This document shows positions 7,494 to 17,059 of a stretch of DNA of 28,205 nt, piece after piece. The stretch comes from Gammaproteobacteria bacterium UBA4475 (lineage in GTDB: Bacteria; Pseudomonadota; Gammaproteobacteria; Pseudomonadales; Azotimanducaceae), in contig DGOD01000289.1 of assembly GCA_002389265.1 (NCBI GenBank), positions 1 to 28,205 of the forward strand, given 5' to 3'. The translations under genes and the position numbers were made by a program. Numbering within the stretch: position 1 is the first letter of the stretch; every line of letters begins with the position of its first letter. The notes under the pieces are model-generated. The model worked only from the letters and a program-made list of their open reading frames with translations, was not told the origin of the DNA and ran no database searches.

Positions 7494-10250
7494 ATGGTTT
7501 CACAGCGAAAGCAGTTGGATGAAACAAACCAACTGCTGATTTCAACGCGATTACGACCTCCTGTTCTGGATGCAAACCTTGTTGCCAGGCCTCGCCTGTT
7601 GACGAAAATAAGTAAAACAAAATCAGCAGGCAAACTTATCGTGTTTAGTGCGCCAGCGGGTTACGGCAAATCACTACTGATGTCTCAGTGTTTTGAAAGC
7701 TATGCAGAAGCTGGGTGGTCGGTAGCCTGGTTGTCTCTGGAGGAGATTGATAACAACCGCGCGATTTTTTCGAAGTACCTCATTCGTATGGTTGAGAAGT
7801 TACTGGGGGTCAATCCCGGTGAATTCCAGTTTGGCAATAAAACACTGGCGGTAAAATTAGTATCTACCATCTATGACCTGGTAGAAAAAAGTGGTAAACG
7901 TTGCGTACTTTTTTTTGATGATTTTCATACCATCGTCGATGAGTCGCTCCTGGAGTTCTTCCAGCAATTAGTCACCCATCTGCCTCAATCGCTAAACGTT
8001 GTGATCGGTAGTCGGACTTCTTTACCCATTCCTCTTGCCAAGCTGAATACAAAAGGCCAATTGGTTTCAATTGGTATTGATGACCTGAAGTTTGATCAGG
8101 ATGAAACATCCAGGCTGTACCTGCATTCGAACCAGCTAGAAATTGATCAGGCACAAATGGAGATGCTGTATGAACATACTGGCGGCTGGGTCGTCGTCTT
8201 GCAACTTGCTGCCATTTCACTCAAGAGCGCCAAGGACAAGAATGCGTTTGTTCGTCAGTTCTCCAGCGCGGACAAACCTGTCTCTGAATTCTTAAACGAA
8301 GAATTCATGGCAACGCTCGATACGTCAGTTGCAGATTTTCTTCGACAGATTTCGATTGCTGACCGCGTGTGCCGGGAATTGTGTGTGGCTATCAGTGGTG
8401 ATGACAATTTAAGTCTAAGGCTGGAAGGCTTGAGTTCACTTGGATGTCTGGTTCAGAGCCTGGGTGCCAGCGGGAGATGGTTTCGAGTTCACCCAATTGT
8501 CCGTGACTATCTGGTAGCACAACTTGAGCTGCTTAATCCTGTTGAAAAAGAGGGGTATCACCGCAAAGCCGCATCATGGTTTGAATCGGAGGGGTTGATT
8601 GGTGAAGCGATCCAGCATGCGCTCAGCGGAAATGACGAAGAACACGCGCTTGAACTCATCGAACAGGGTGGTGCACACCTGATCAACACCGGTTATTTAG
8701 AACATTTACTAAGCCTCGTTCGTCGGCTCCCGGATCAAGTGGTCGAAAACAGCCTTGCTGTGTTAGAGCAACTTGCGTGGCTGGAAGTACTCAACGCAAA
8801 TATTTCGCAGACGAATCGAATTCTTTCACAGATGAAGCAGGTGCTCAGAAAGCGAGGGACTAACGATCTTACGAAATGGCTACAAGCGGTCGAAATTGAA
8901 GCGGCAATCTACCTATATGACGAGAACTACGAGGAAGGTAAAAAATTTGTTGCTGAATGGCTACCGCAGGTGCCCGAAACTTCAGTTCGTGTAATAGCAT
9001 CTCTTAAACAGGTCGATTCTTACATAAAGATCAGCCAGTTTGATTTTGATCCCGTCAGGGAGAATGCAAGATGGGTTCTGAACCAGCCAATTAGTCTGCA
9101 AATTGATCTGACTCAGAGCTTTGCCGCCTGTGTGCTCTCTCTAGTCTATTACCATCAGGGTTTGCTGATAAGGAGTCAGAAAAGCCTTGATGCGTACCTG
9201 AAAGAACTTAATCAACGGGTTGGTGGAACTTCACAGGTGATTATAGTGGTCGAGTCCATGCTGGCTGCTATTTTATATCAACTTGGTGAACTGGAGCTTG
9301 CGGTTGACGTACTTGAAAAGTACAGCAAGACACACCATCAGCTTGTGCCTGCGGAACATCTTCTTGTGCTCATGCCAGTACGGGCACGATTGCTGTTTAC
9401 TTCCGGTGATCATCAATCTGCACTGGATTATCTCTCGGAGATGCAGCTTCTCGCCGAGGAAAAAGGGTGGCTCAGGCTTGAATCGTCGGTGCTCAATGAG
9501 CAAGTCCGCATTTACCTGGAACTGGGTAGCATCAATCAGGCCCAATTAGCATACGACATCTTTGCAGACAAATTGGAGAACCTGTCAGGCAAAACCACGA
9601 CCCAATTTGTCCAGGCAAGAAATTGTTCTGAGGTAACCCGGGCGAGGATTCTTTCTTCTGAAGGGCGTTCGCTGTCAGCAGTTAAAGTCATACAAGCGCA
9701 GCTGAAGGCGGCGATGGAACAAGGCCGAACATTGCATGTGCTTGAGTTGCGGGTTCTGCTCATCAGATTCCACATAGCTTGCGGGGACAAAGCTAAAGCC
9801 GATGGTATGCTGGTCGAGACATTGAAATCTGATCCTGAAAATAGCTGCGTGCAGGTGTTCAGAGATGAGGGTGAAAGCGTGATGCAGTATTTGAGATTGC
9901 GTCGGCTTGAAATCGGTGATGATTCAGGAGATCAAGCTCACCTATTGTGGGAAGAGCAGATCATGCGTGTATTGGGAGAAAGACCGGATACGCCCGTTGC
10001 GGAAACAGCGTCGAGGGTTGCCAAAGAGCATCCTGCTACCCATCAAAAAATGGTAGAAACGTTAACCAAAAGGGAACTGCAGATACTGAGGTTGCTCGCG
10101 GATGGACTGTCAAACAAAGAAATTTCTTCAAATCTTGGTGTTTCCACCAACACCATAAAGACCCACTTGCAAGCCTGTTATGGGAAATTGGGCGTTGCCC
10201 GAAGAACTCAGGCTGTGGTCCGCCTGCGAGAGTTGGGTATTTTTCACTAG
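7494..10250 (+). CDS. MalT-like LuxR-family ATP-dependent transcriptional activator (STAND)
   Basis: A 918-residue protein with the architecture of MalT-type regulators. The N-terminal STAND ATPase has Walker A SAPAGYGKS (52-60) and Walker B CVLFFDD (137-143). A long middle region (about 340-820) is helical and TPR-like, as expected for inducer sensing. The C-terminal LuxR helix-turn-helix begins LTKRELQIL at about 857 and includes GLSNKEI and VSTNTIKTHL. Family members bind an inducer and ATP, oligomerise and activate promoters at repeated sites that overlap -35. It ends the EthD-SDR-OsmC operon and lies just upstream of a TonB receptor gene. The half-sites at 5084-5139 and 10286-10299 are its best candidate targets, which would make it autoregulated. 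The inducer is unknown, presumably the substrate or a degradation product. Confidence 0.92.
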   Translation: MVSQRKQLDETNQLLISTRLRPPVLDANLVARPRLLTKISKTKSAGKLIVFSAPAGYGKSLLMSQCFESYAEAGWSVAWLSLEEIDNNRAIFSKYLIRMVEKLLGVNPGEFQFGNKTLAVKLVSTIYDLVEKSGKRCVLFFDDFHTIVDESLLEFFQQLVTHLPQSLNVVIGSRTSLPIPLAKLNTKGQLVSIGIDDLKFDQDETSRLYLHSNQLEIDQAQMEMLYEHTGGWVVVLQLAAISLKSAKDKNAFVRQFSSADKPVSEFLNEEFMATLDTSVADFLRQISIADRVCRELCVAISGDDNLSLRLEGLSSLGCLVQSLGASGRWFRVHPIVRDYLVAQLELLNPVEKEGYHRKAASWFESEGLIGEAIQHALSGNDEEHALELIEQGGAHLINTGYLEHLLSLVRRLPDQVVENSLAVLEQLAWLEVLNANISQTNRILSQMKQVLRKRGTNDLTKWLQAVEIEAAIYLYDENYEEGKKFVAEWLPQVPETSVRVIASLKQVDSYIKISQFDFDPVRENARWVLNQPISLQIDLTQSFAACVLSLVYYHQGLLIRSQKSLDAYLKELNQRVGGTSQVIIVVESMLAAILYQLGELELAVDVLEKYSKTHHQLVPAEHLLVLMPVRARLLFTSGDHQSALDYLSEMQLLAEEKGWLRLESSVLNEQVRIYLELGSINQAQLAYDIFADKLENLSGKTTTQFVQARNCSEVTRARILSSEGRSLSAVKVIQAQLKAAMEQGRTLHVLELRVLLIRFHIACGDKAKADGMLVETLKSDPENSCVQVFRDEGESVMQYLRLRRLEIGDDSGDQAHLLWEEQIMRVLGERPDTPVAETASRVAKEHPATHQKMVETLTKRELQILRLLADGLSNKEISSNLGVSTNTIKTHLQACYGKLGVARRTQAVVRLRELGIFH

Positions 10251-10283
10251 CCGCAATCTCAGTGGTTCCAGACTTATAGTAAC

Positions 10284-10325
10284 TAGTACTTTTGGGTGAG
10301 CAACATTACATTCCTACTTGATACC
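10284..10325 (+). promoter_or_regulatory. Third copy of the operator half-site plus -10-like element, TonB receptor promoter
   Basis: TAGTACTTTTGGGTGA (10284-10299) shares 14 consecutive bases (GTACTTTTGGGTGA) with the right arm of the 5084-5139 palindrome, in the same orientation relative to its gene. After exactly 20 nt comes GATACC (10320-10325), matching GATACT at the same distance in the other plus-strand copy. Transcription would begin near 10332, leaving a leader of about 70 nt before the ATG at 10404. Here the site is single, not palindromic. Confidence 0.68.
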
Positions 10326-10403
10326 GTCTCAGGATGAGTGGTGAGGCAGAATCGCCGTTTCGAAAGGCTCATCGAATCAAATGAGGGATCGGAGAGAAAT
10401 CGT

Positions 10404-12596
10404 ATGAAAAAAGTCGCCCATAAGTTGCTAGCAGGGCTGGTTACGTTAGGCATTGCGCAGGCCGTGTCTGCCGAAAATGTGCTTGAAGAGATCGTCGTAA
10501 CCGCTCAAAAACGATCGGAAAGTTTGCAGGATGTACCTATCGCTGTATCTGCCTATTCATCGGAGGATATTCTCAACCAGGGGATTAACGGTGCGCAGGC
10601 TTTGCAAGCGTTGACTCCCGGGCTTGTTTACAACAACACTGGTGCAACTGCTCAACCTTATCTGCGTGGCGTTGGTACACGACTGGCACAAAATGGCCTG
10701 GAACTGAGCATCGCTACGTACGCGGATGATCGATACATATCAAAGTCTACCTCCGTTCTGTTTGAACTGGCGGACATTGAACGTATTGAGGTACTGAAAG
10801 GGCCACAGGGAACATTATACGGACGAAACAGCACGGGCGGCGCGATTCGTATCATCTCCAAGGGAGTTGAGGATGAGTTTGGTGGTTCAGTAAAAGCCTC
10901 TTTAGGCAATTACGGCGCTACAACGCTCTCCGGTACGATCAATGTGCCGCTTTCTGATGATTTTGGGATGCGATTGACGGCGATCACAAAAGAACGTGAT
11001 GGGTACGCTGATAATGTGAATCCCGAGGGTCGTGACGAGTGGGATGATCTGGATTTTCAGGCCTATCGTGCAAAGTTTCGCTGGGATATGAGCGACAACG
11101 CGACTGCGAATCTGACGCTGGACTATTGGCAGCGCGATGACCTGGCAGGTGTAGAGAATGTCAATATTACACCTGCTTCCGTACCAGTTTCCAACAACGG
11201 GCCATTCGGTTCTTCGCTGCCCCAGACAATGAAGAAAGGAAAACTTGCATCGGCCATAAACGACACCAATGACGGGAGTGAGTTTTCTGGTCAACTCAGA
11301 TTTGACATCGCTTTCGAGAGCTTTGATTTCTCCTCGATTACTACCTGGAACGACTTTGAGCTGGATTGGCTGGGCGATGCCGATGGTGGCAGCATCAAAC
11401 ATCTGGATGCATTTGTCATTGAAGACGCATCTGGTTATTCGCAGGAATTTCAGCTTGTCTCAAACAATGAAGGACCAGTTAACTGGATCTTGGGTGCTTA
11501 CTTTTTTGAGGATGATTCGGATTACGAGCTTTGGGTGGATATCTCTGACGTGGCAGCTGGGCTTACCTTTTCGCAGAGCGCACAAACTACCAAAACGACC
11601 TCCTGGGCTGTATTCAGCCAGTTAAAGTGGGAGTTGGGTGAAGATTTGAACCTGACCGTAGGTGCACGTTTTACTGAAGATGAAAAGGAAGTGGAAGCTC
11701 AAGCTTCTGAATTGCCGTTTCTGGTTCTCCCGGTACTAGGTGCAGTTGTCCCCGTTGAACTCGATGACAGCTGGAGCGAATTCACACCATCTATCTCTGT
11801 CGACTACAATGTGAATGATGATGTGATGCTTTATGCGACTTACTCTCGTGGGTTTAAGAGCGGTGGCTTCAACTACCCTGTTGTCACCAGCTTGCCTCCG
11901 GCAGAATCTGCACTCGACCCTGAGTTGCTGGATATGTACGAACTGGGGATGAAAGGTGAGTTCATGAACTCGACCCTGAGAGTCAATGCGTCCCTGTATT
12001 ACTACGACTATCAAGATCTCCAGGTTACGCGTGCTGCGGGTGATGGCCCTGGTGCTGCGGTGACAACGGAAAACGCAGCAGATGCGACGATTACCGGCTT
12101 TGACCTGGACGTGGTTTGGTTGGCGACTGACGCGATGACTATCACCGCGGGACTGAATATTCTCGATACGGAGTACGAGGATTACCAGGCGTCGGCTCGT
12201 GTCTATTCACCAGCAGGCCCTTCAACCATAGGATTCGATGCCAGCGGCGAAGATATGCTACGTGCACCTGAGTTTTCATCATTCATCTCAGTCGAATACG
12301 TGATTTCGTTAAGTAGCGGTGAACTGCCGATATATCTTAGCTACTCCCACAAAGATGACTATGATTTCGACTTTGTTTACGACTCATTCTCGGACGGGCT
12401 AACCCAGGACGCTTATGGCCTGTTGAGCGCAAGAATATCGTATACCCCAGAGGACGGTAACTGGACACTAGGCGTATTTGGGAACAACCTGACGGATGAG
12501 GATTACAATGACGATTCCGTTGGTAATCCTCCGGGTATTCGTGTCAACAGGGGTGTCCCTAGAGTTTACGGAGTAGACCTTACATACAACTTCTAG
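10404..12596 (+). CDS. TonB-dependent outer-membrane receptor 1
   Basis: The product is 730 residues from ATG 10404. GGAGAG at 10391-10396 lies 7 nt upstream, and the product begins with a clean signal peptide (MKKVAHKLLAGLVTLGIAQA..., cleavage after AVSA, residue 23). A GTG at 10338 would put 22 hydrophilic residues before the signal peptide and is rejected. LEEIVVTAQKR just after cleavage is the TonB-box region. A plug follows, with LKGPQGTLYGRNSTGGAIRI, then a long beta-barrel ending in YGVDLTYNF with the expected C-terminal Phe. It imports a bulky substrate across the outer membrane using TonB energy. The predicted promoter carries the LuxR half-site, linking uptake to the operons at 5 kb. 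The substrate is unknown, but catabolic context favours a carbon source over iron. Confidence 0.93.
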   Translation: MKKVAHKLLAGLVTLGIAQAVSAENVLEEIVVTAQKRSESLQDVPIAVSAYSSEDILNQGINGAQALQALTPGLVYNNTGATAQPYLRGVGTRLAQNGLELSIATYADDRYISKSTSVLFELADIERIEVLKGPQGTLYGRNSTGGAIRIISKGVEDEFGGSVKASLGNYGATTLSGTINVPLSDDFGMRLTAITKERDGYADNVNPEGRDEWDDLDFQAYRAKFRWDMSDNATANLTLDYWQRDDLAGVENVNITPASVPVSNNGPFGSSLPQTMKKGKLASAINDTNDGSEFSGQLRFDIAFESFDFSSITTWNDFELDWLGDADGGSIKHLDAFVIEDASGYSQEFQLVSNNEGPVNWILGAYFFEDDSDYELWVDISDVAAGLTFSQSAQTTKTTSWAVFSQLKWELGEDLNLTVGARFTEDEKEVEAQASELPFLVLPVLGAVVPVELDDSWSEFTPSISVDYNVNDDVMLYATYSRGFKSGGFNYPVVTSLPPAESALDPELLDMYELGMKGEFMNSTLRVNASLYYYDYQDLQVTRAAGDGPGAAVTTENAADATITGFDLDVVWLATDAMTITAGLNILDTEYEDYQASARVYSPAGPSTIGFDASGEDMLRAPEFSSFISVEYVISLSSGELPIYLSYSHKDDYDFDFVYDSFSDGLTQDAYGLLSARISYTPEDGNWTLGVFGNNLTDEDYNDDSVGNPPGIRVNRGVPRVYGVDLTYNF

Positions 12597-12605
12597 TATG
12601 CATGA

Positions 12606-12640
12606 CAACAGCCTGCTTCCCTGGAAGAAGTAGGCTGTTG
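12606..12640 (+). terminator. Stem-loop after TonB receptor 1
   Basis: CAACAGCCT (12606-12614) pairs with AGGCTGTTG (12632-12640). The stem extends inward through a G-T wobble and CTTC/GAAG to about 14 bp. It lies 10 nt after the receptor stop. No T-tract follows, so it could be an attenuating or mRNA-stabilising stem as well as a terminator, with partial read-through into the DUF3604 gene. Confidence 0.5.
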
Positions 12641-12690
12641 AGACCACGAATAGATTGGTGAAACCTGCTTACAATAAAAATGGAGCTGTG

Positions 12691-14553
12691 ATGAAAGCGC
12701 TTGCAAATGTGATTGTGGCGCTGCTACTTGTAGGTTGCGAGCAGCGGCAAGCGGCGGGTCCCACCACAAGCGCGAAAGAAGAAACCTCTTCTTCAGCTCC
12801 TATGACAGTTAAAGCGGTTCAATCAGCCTCCACACGAGAAGCGTGGTTTGGTGAAACCCATGTCCATACTTCAATGTCCTTTGATGCCTTTATTTACAAC
12901 GTCAGAGCCACACCAGATGATGCATATCGTTACGCAAAGGGTGAATCAATTGTCCATACGGGTGGGAGAACGATTCGGTCCGCGCGGCCCATTGACTTTA
13001 TGGCGGTCACTGATCATGCAGAATACTTAGGGGTCTTACCGGACATTGCGGACGCAAATCATCCCATGTCAAAACTGGAGTTTGGCCAGGAGTTGATCAG
13101 CGAAGATACAGAGGTAGCGAATGCTGCCTTCACGAAACTTGCGATGAGTTTGATAAACGCCGAACCTATTACATCTCTGCAGTCGGAATCATTTCTGAAA
13201 TCAAATTGGGAAGTCATTCAGGATGCAGCAGAGCGACATTATGAGCCTGGACAATTTACGACCTTCATTGGGTATGAATGGACCTCGCTTCCTGGGTCAG
13301 TCAATTTGCACCGCAATGTCATTTTCCGGGGTGGCAAAGGAAGTGTGCCAAAGCTACCGTTCAGCTCACTGATATCCGACAAACCTGAAGATTTGTGGGC
13401 CTTCATGGAAGAAACGCGAGCGCAGGGCATGGGTGTACTAGCAATACCACATAACTCCAACCTTAGTGATGGACGCATGTTTCCAGCTGAGAGTGATTCA
13501 TGGGGCGTGCCGCTTGATGCTAACTATGCCAGATTACGCAATCGAAATGAGCCATTGGTGGAGATAGCACAGATTAAAGGTTCTTCGGAAACAAGGCCGG
13601 AGCTTTCTCCTAATGATGAGTGGGCCAACTTTGAGATAGTGGATGGAAAAATCAGCGCACCTGGTCAGATGAGTGAACCAATGGGAAGCTATGTGAGGCA
13701 GGCTTACCTTGATGGCATACAGATGGCGGAAGAGTCTGATTTTAATCCCTACCAATTCGGTGTCATTGGGGCGTCAGATTCTCACAATGCCAGTACGCCC
13801 ACTGATGAGGGTAACTACACCGGCAAAGTAGGCATTCTTGATGATTCGCCACAATCCAGACGTACCACGATTGCGAATGGATTTGCCTACCGTACGTTTG
13901 GTGGCTCAACAGGATTGGCGGGAGTCTGGGCTGAGGAAAATACTCGAGAGTCTATATTCGACGCGTTTGTACGCAAGGAAGTATTCGGCACTTCTGGTCC
14001 GCGCATCCGGCTGAGATTTTTTGGCGGGTGGGGTTTGTCCAAGGATGTCTTACAGCATCCGAACTGGGTGGAGTCTGCCTACAATGATGGTGTGCCGATG
14101 GGCGGGAATTTATCCGGGGGTGCAGCCGAGGCCCCAACCTTTGTGGTCTGGGCTGCAAAAGACCCTGAAGAAGCCCCTTTGCAACGCGTGCAAGTGATTA
14201 AGGGATGGATGGAAGATGGGCAGGCGCTGGAGAAGGTCTTTGACGTTGCCTGTTCCGATGGACTTAAACCCGACAAGATTACGCACCGGTGCCCCCCGAA
14301 TGGTGCAGATGTTGACTTGAGTGACTGCAGTATTTCGGCAAACAAAGGGGACGCTGAGTTATTCACCGATTGGCAGGACCCTGAGTTTGACCCCGCTCAG
14401 CGCTCTTTTTATTACGTGAGAGTGCTGCAAAACCCTACCTGTCGCTGGAGCACATGGGACGCTATTCGTACAGATGAGCAGTTACTTGATGATGTTGCAC
14501 CCACCCTGCAGGAACGTGCCTGGTCTTCTCCCATCTGGTACAGCAAAGAATAA
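12691..14553 (+). CDS. DUF3604-family lipoprotein (PHP-like metallohydrolase fold)
   Basis: The product is 620 residues from ATG 12691, with TGGAG 5 nt upstream. A TTG at 12655 is also in frame but would bury the signal sequence. The N-terminus is a lipoprotein signal with lipobox LVGC and lipidated Cys16, followed by a flexible linker rich in Ser, Thr and Ala. The DUF3604 signature follows: GETHVHTSMSFDAF (His57, His59), VTDHAEYLG (Asp108, His109), YEWTS (Glu196), LHRN (His207), PHNSN (His254) and GASDSH (Asp363, His365). These His/Asp positions resemble the metal ligands of PHP phosphoesterases and amidohydrolases. No activity is firmly known for the family. Attached to an envelope membrane and placed between two TonB receptor genes, it probably processes a substrate in the periplasm or at the surface. 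Confidence 0.9.
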   Translation: MKALANVIVALLLVGCEQRQAAGPTTSAKEETSSSAPMTVKAVQSASTREAWFGETHVHTSMSFDAFIYNVRATPDDAYRYAKGESIVHTGGRTIRSARPIDFMAVTDHAEYLGVLPDIADANHPMSKLEFGQELISEDTEVANAAFTKLAMSLINAEPITSLQSESFLKSNWEVIQDAAERHYEPGQFTTFIGYEWTSLPGSVNLHRNVIFRGGKGSVPKLPFSSLISDKPEDLWAFMEETRAQGMGVLAIPHNSNLSDGRMFPAESDSWGVPLDANYARLRNRNEPLVEIAQIKGSSETRPELSPNDEWANFEIVDGKISAPGQMSEPMGSYVRQAYLDGIQMAEESDFNPYQFGVIGASDSHNASTPTDEGNYTGKVGILDDSPQSRRTTIANGFAYRTFGGSTGLAGVWAEENTRESIFDAFVRKEVFGTSGPRIRLRFFGGWGLSKDVLQHPNWVESAYNDGVPMGGNLSGGAAEAPTFVVWAAKDPEEAPLQRVQVIKGWMEDGQALEKVFDVACSDGLKPDKITHRCPPNGADVDLSDCSISANKGDAELFTDWQDPEFDPAQRSFYYVRVLQNPTCRWSTWDAIRTDEQLLDDVAPTLQERAWSSPIWYSKE

Positions 14554-14719
14554 ACCCTAGCGTGTATACCAGGCGCCTAAGCAGATAAGCAGCGTTGCGA
14601 GAGGAATCTCCCGTTTATCCATTTTGATTGGTTTTTTACTCGCTTTGATGGGTTCCAGGGCTGACCAATTGATTAGTCTCTCAATATCGAAATAAAACTC
14701 ATCATTAGGGGAGATCACG

Positions 14720-16975
14720 ATGGCAAGGGGCCTATTCACCAAAAAACTGCTGGCAGTCTTGCTGGCGATCGCTGCACAGTCGGCTTTAGCTCAACCAGTA
14801 TTGGAAGAGCTAGTAGTTACAGCGACCAAGCGTGCCGTTAATGAAATGGATACGCCTTTATCTATGGAAGCCGTGACGGGCGACAGAATTGAAGAAACCG
14901 GCATCAGGGATCTTGCCGATATCTCTACGATCATCCCAAATGTTCATATCAACGAAGGTTACACTGCTGGCAGTGTGAATATTCGAGGCATGGGTTCCGG
15001 AACTGATCGAGGATTTGAGCAGTCAGTAGCCCTGTTTGTCGATGATGTTTATCAACCTCGATCGCGTCAGTACCGGGCATCATTTTTTGATATGGAGCGT
15101 GTTGAAGTAATGCGTGGTCCACAGGCGGTGTTGTTCGGGTTAAATGCGACAGCAGGAACAATCAACGTGTTCTCAGCCAAAACGCTACCAGGCGACGAGA
15201 ATTTCCTGAAAGTGACTGCCGGTTACGAGAGTGAGTATTCGGGTCACACAGTCTCCGCTGTTGCTGGCGGTACCTTGGGTGAGCGTGCTGGTATTCGCCT
15301 GGCGGTCGAGCAAAGTGACTCAGGCGATGGCTGGTACGAGAATATCGCTACAGGTGAAGATGAAACCTGGAATGAGAACACAACAGTTCGTTTGACTGGC
15401 GTCTTTGATGTTACGGATGACCTGCGAGTTACTGCGAAATTTGAAAATGCAGAGGCTGATACTCTTGGCGACATCACCGAAGGGTACGGTGCTACCAACC
15501 AGGCTATTGGTGGTGGTCCTGATTTGGATTGGGTGCGTAACAGCAGTGTGGTGTCCCTCAGAGGGCTTACTGATGACCATGGATTTTTCGTTGAGAGCGA
15601 TAACTTTGTGCTGAATGCTGAGTACACGATGGAAAACCATGTCCTCACGGCTATCCTCGGCTATTCGGATTCAGAGACGACGATGGCGACAACCGCCCAG
15701 GTTACACCTGAAGGTGGTGCACAGTTATATATTGAAGAATATGAGCAGACTAGTTTTGAGCTCAGATTGGCTTCGTCAACGGATGGTGCTTTTTCATACA
15801 TTGCCGGGTTGTATGTCTCAGAAAGTGACAATCTTCAACACTACGATACAAATTTTGGACCGTTTCTTTTAGGAGCGCCTGGCCTTTCACTGATTCGTGG
15901 ACAGGAAAACAATATTGATACAGATGTACTGTCAGTCTACTTTTCCGGAACTTATGAAGTAAGCGACCATCTGCGCGTCACTGCAGGTCTTCGCTACAGT
16001 GATGAAGAAAAGTCATCCGACACTCTTGGAGTCCGACCAGATAATGGCGGTGATTGCGGTTTCTATATTTCAGATGGTACGGGCAATTTTACCTTCGCCG
16101 CGCCGTTCCCGTGTACTGCTGCTGAATTTCCAAAGGATACGCGTAGCTCAGATAACCTGATGCCTGAAATCATCGTTCAGTACGATTTCAACGATGATAT
16201 GGTGGGCTATGCCAAAGCTAATCGCAGTGCAAAATCCGGTGGGTTTGCCACTTCGGCATCGGTAGCGCCGAATGCCTTTGAATATGATGATGAGATTGCT
16301 ACGGCCTTTGAGATAGGACTCAAGACACGATTCTGGGGTGGTCGCGGTGAGGTCAACGCAGCAATCTTCCACACCACGTTTGAAGACCTGCAGGTGAATA
16401 CATTTGTTCGAGATCCCAACGATCCAGCGAACTTTATTTCAGGTATTGATAATGCAGCGGAGCTGACATCACAGGGCATTGAGCTTGAGGTCAATCTTGC
16501 AGCAACTGAAAGGCTGACAGTCGGAGCAGCTGTTGGCTATCTGGATGCTGAGTATGAAGAGTACGACGGTGCAAACTGCTATCCAGGTGAAGCGTCTGAT
16601 TCTCCAACCATTCCAGGACAATGTGATAAGTCTGGTGAAGATTCACCGTTTGCCCCTGAACTATCAGGTTCAATATTCGCTGACTTTTACCTGCCGGTAA
16701 GCGATAAGATAAATCTCGCAGGTGGAATCACAATGGCCTTCAGTTCTGAATACTTCACCAACGGTGTTCTGGACCCGACGGCTGAACAGGATTCCTATGA
16801 GCGTTTTGATGCGCGCATTGGCCTGGTTTCAGCAGATGACAAATGGTCAGTCAGGTTGATTGGCAAGAACCTGAATGACGAAGCCGTGCTTGGAGTAACC
16901 CAGGATATCGTCGGTCATGTTGGATTTATCAACGCGCCGAGAACAGTCACCTTGCAAGGCACCTACAACTTCTAG
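14720..16975 (+). CDS. TonB-dependent outer-membrane receptor 2
   Basis: A 751-residue receptor. ATG 14720 is preceded by GGGGAG (14707-14712) at 7 nt. The signal peptide ends SALA|QP (cleavage after residue 24), followed by LEELVVTATKR (28-38), the TonB-box region. The plug carries NIRGMGSGTDRG and MRGPQAVLFGLNATAGTINV, and the barrel ends QGTYNF with terminal Phe. It is only moderately similar to receptor 1, so it is not a recent duplicate and may recognise a different or modified ligand. The 166-nt gap before it has no copy of the LuxR half-site, so it may be transcribed with DUF3604 or from a promoter I cannot define. It probably imports the product or a relative of the DUF3604 substrate. 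Confidence 0.93.
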   Translation: MARGLFTKKLLAVLLAIAAQSALAQPVLEELVVTATKRAVNEMDTPLSMEAVTGDRIEETGIRDLADISTIIPNVHINEGYTAGSVNIRGMGSGTDRGFEQSVALFVDDVYQPRSRQYRASFFDMERVEVMRGPQAVLFGLNATAGTINVFSAKTLPGDENFLKVTAGYESEYSGHTVSAVAGGTLGERAGIRLAVEQSDSGDGWYENIATGEDETWNENTTVRLTGVFDVTDDLRVTAKFENAEADTLGDITEGYGATNQAIGGGPDLDWVRNSSVVSLRGLTDDHGFFVESDNFVLNAEYTMENHVLTAILGYSDSETTMATTAQVTPEGGAQLYIEEYEQTSFELRLASSTDGAFSYIAGLYVSESDNLQHYDTNFGPFLLGAPGLSLIRGQENNIDTDVLSVYFSGTYEVSDHLRVTAGLRYSDEEKSSDTLGVRPDNGGDCGFYISDGTGNFTFAAPFPCTAAEFPKDTRSSDNLMPEIIVQYDFNDDMVGYAKANRSAKSGGFATSASVAPNAFEYDDEIATAFEIGLKTRFWGGRGEVNAAIFHTTFEDLQVNTFVRDPNDPANFISGIDNAAELTSQGIELEVNLAATERLTVGAAVGYLDAEYEEYDGANCYPGEASDSPTIPGQCDKSGEDSPFAPELSGSIFADFYLPVSDKINLAGGITMAFSSEYFTNGVLDPTAEQDSYERFDARIGLVSADDKWSVRLIGKNLNDEAVLGVTQDIVGHVGFINAPRTVTLQGTYNF

Positions 16976-16990
16976 TTCGATATGGTGCAC

Positions 16991-17023
16991 CCCTTAGACT
17001 GCGCCCCAAGTGCAGTCTAAGGG
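16991..17023. terminator. Stem-loop between convergent TonB receptor 2 and AraC genes
   Basis: CCCTTAGACTGC (16991-17002) and GCAGTCTAAGGG (17012-17023) form a perfect 12-bp stem with a 9-nt loop. It lies 15 nt after the receptor stop and 36 nt beyond the AraC stop. Its position between convergent genes suggests a bidirectional terminator. No clear T-tract follows on the plus strand. Confidence 0.6.
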
Positions 17024-17059
17024 ACCGATTCGAATAGGCACGTTCAATTGAGCTGTGTG

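Noticed and set aside
10338..10403. GTG start at 10338 for TonB receptor 1
   Set aside because: It would place 22 hydrophilic residues ahead of a perfect signal peptide; ATG 10404 has a good ribosome site.
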